A stretch of DNA of 6,588 nucleotides from an uncultured Parabacteroides sp. (GTDB lineage Bacteria; Bacteroidota; Bacteroidia; Bacteroidales; Tannerellaceae): NCBI GenBank assembly GCA_900552415.1, contig USAD01000159.1, positions 1-6,588 of the forward strand. Reading direction: 5' to 3'. Made by a program: the position numbers and the translations under genes. This document shows positions 6,280-6,588 of the stretch, piece by piece. The notes below the pieces were generated by a model. That model did no database searches and had not been told where the DNA came from. It worked only from the letters and a program-made list of their open reading frames with translations. Position 1 is the first letter of the stretch; the number at the start of each line of letters is the position of its first letter.

Positions 6280-6588
6280 GAAGCAAAGGTATGTTTTTTC
6301 CAAGAAAAAGCCTAATTATCTTTCCTAAAATCAAGGGAACCACTCCAAAATTTCATATCGGATCTATCCCAAAAGAGATTTATTCATACCAACCGACCCA
6401 ATATACTCAAACATGACCTTGATCTTTTCCCTGTTAAAAAAGCATCCCCAACCACAGAATAAGTCCAAGACAAAATAACAAGAAAGCAAGAGATTTAACG
6501 ACGTTTTTATCCAATTCCTCCCCTTTTAATAACAGCTACTTTACGCAAAAACCATCCAAAAATAAAGAATCAGGCCTTCCAAAAGAGC
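6280..6588. other. AT-rich region without a confident gene
   Basis: These 309 bases precede the HU-SPOR gene and continue past the window edge. I find no recognisable protein, tRNA, structured RNA or clear terminator. The stretch is visibly more AT-rich than the helicase and HU-SPOR genes. On the minus strand there is a 26-codon ORF (6514-6434, TTG start) encoding a hydrophobic peptide. There is also a 15-codon open frame entering from the window edge and stopping at 6543-6541, which could be the end of an upstream gene. Neither can be called from this sequence alone. Confidence 0.6.
6284..6291 (-). promoter_or_regulatory. Weak candidate -7 box just upstream of the HU-SPOR gene
   Basis: The minus strand reads TACCTTTG, matching TAnnTTTG, but it ends only four bases before the ATG at 6279. 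If used, the mRNA would be leaderless or nearly so. There is no convincing -33 element. An inverted repeat, TTTTTC-CAA-GAAAAA at 6295-6309, lies directly upstream. It may be a chance match, with the real promoter further upstream. Confidence 0.22.

Noticed and set aside
6280..6303. TTG-initiated extension of the HU-SPOR protein (8 extra residues)
   Set aside because: The ATG at 6279 gives the usual family N-terminus beginning MLRIVGHIE. The extension also overlaps a candidate promoter box.
6364..6414. 16-codon ATG ORF on the minus strand
   Set aside because: It is too short, lacks a recognisable motif, and such frames are common by chance in AT-rich DNA.
6541..6588. Fifteen hydrophobic codons entering from the right edge on the minus strand, ending in TAA
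   Set aside because: This could be the tail of an upstream membrane protein, but 15 codons without a stop is too little to call a gene.

Overview
The window looks like a chromosomal segment from a Bacteroidales bacterium, probably Bacteroides or Parabacteroides. The evidence is a protein that joins paired HU-CCDC81-like domains to a membrane segment and a SPOR domain, a PIF1-type helicase fused to TPRs, Ser/Thr kinases carrying MORN or WG repeats, starts without Shine-Dalgarno sequences, and Bacteroidetes-style -7 boxes (TAnnTTTG). The genus is an inference. There is no RNA gene, insertion sequence, CRISPR array or integration scar that I can see.

Left half (1-3182): two paralogous kinase-like genes are transcribed divergently from a 136-base spacer (1484-1619). 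The rightward gene (1620-3182, 520 aa) is an apparently active, soluble Ser/Thr kinase with a C-terminal WG-repeat domain. The leftward gene (1483 down to the window edge, 494 residues visible, 3' end missing) keeps the same kinase fold and framework residues but has lost every standard catalytic residue I could align: the glycine-loop glycines, the beta3 Lys, the alphaC Glu, the HxD Asp, the DFG Asp and Gly, and the APE Glu. It continues through an acidic Ser-rich linker and one membrane segment into MORN repeats predicted to lie in the periplasm. The pair looks like a membrane-anchored pseudokinase sensor or scaffold next to a soluble catalytic partner. I consider this the most interesting content of the window. 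Two near-perfect -7 boxes on opposite strands, four bases apart, suggest that the two promoters overlap.

Right half (3191-6279): two genes on the minus strand, 38 bases apart, probably form an operon. The upstream gene encodes a DNA-binding-type HU/CCDC81 protein with a membrane segment and a periplasmic SPOR (peptidoglycan-binding) domain. The downstream gene encodes a PIF1-like superfamily 1 helicase with a C-terminal TPR domain and a forced GTG start. Together they could connect chromosomal DNA to the division site and remodel DNA there. That link is an inference from domains and gene order.

The kinase and helicase genes converge with only 8 bases between their stop codons and no visible terminator. 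The right edge (6280-6588) is AT-rich and has no confident gene. It holds only a weak promoter candidate next to the HU-SPOR start and a possible 26-codon membrane-peptide ORF.
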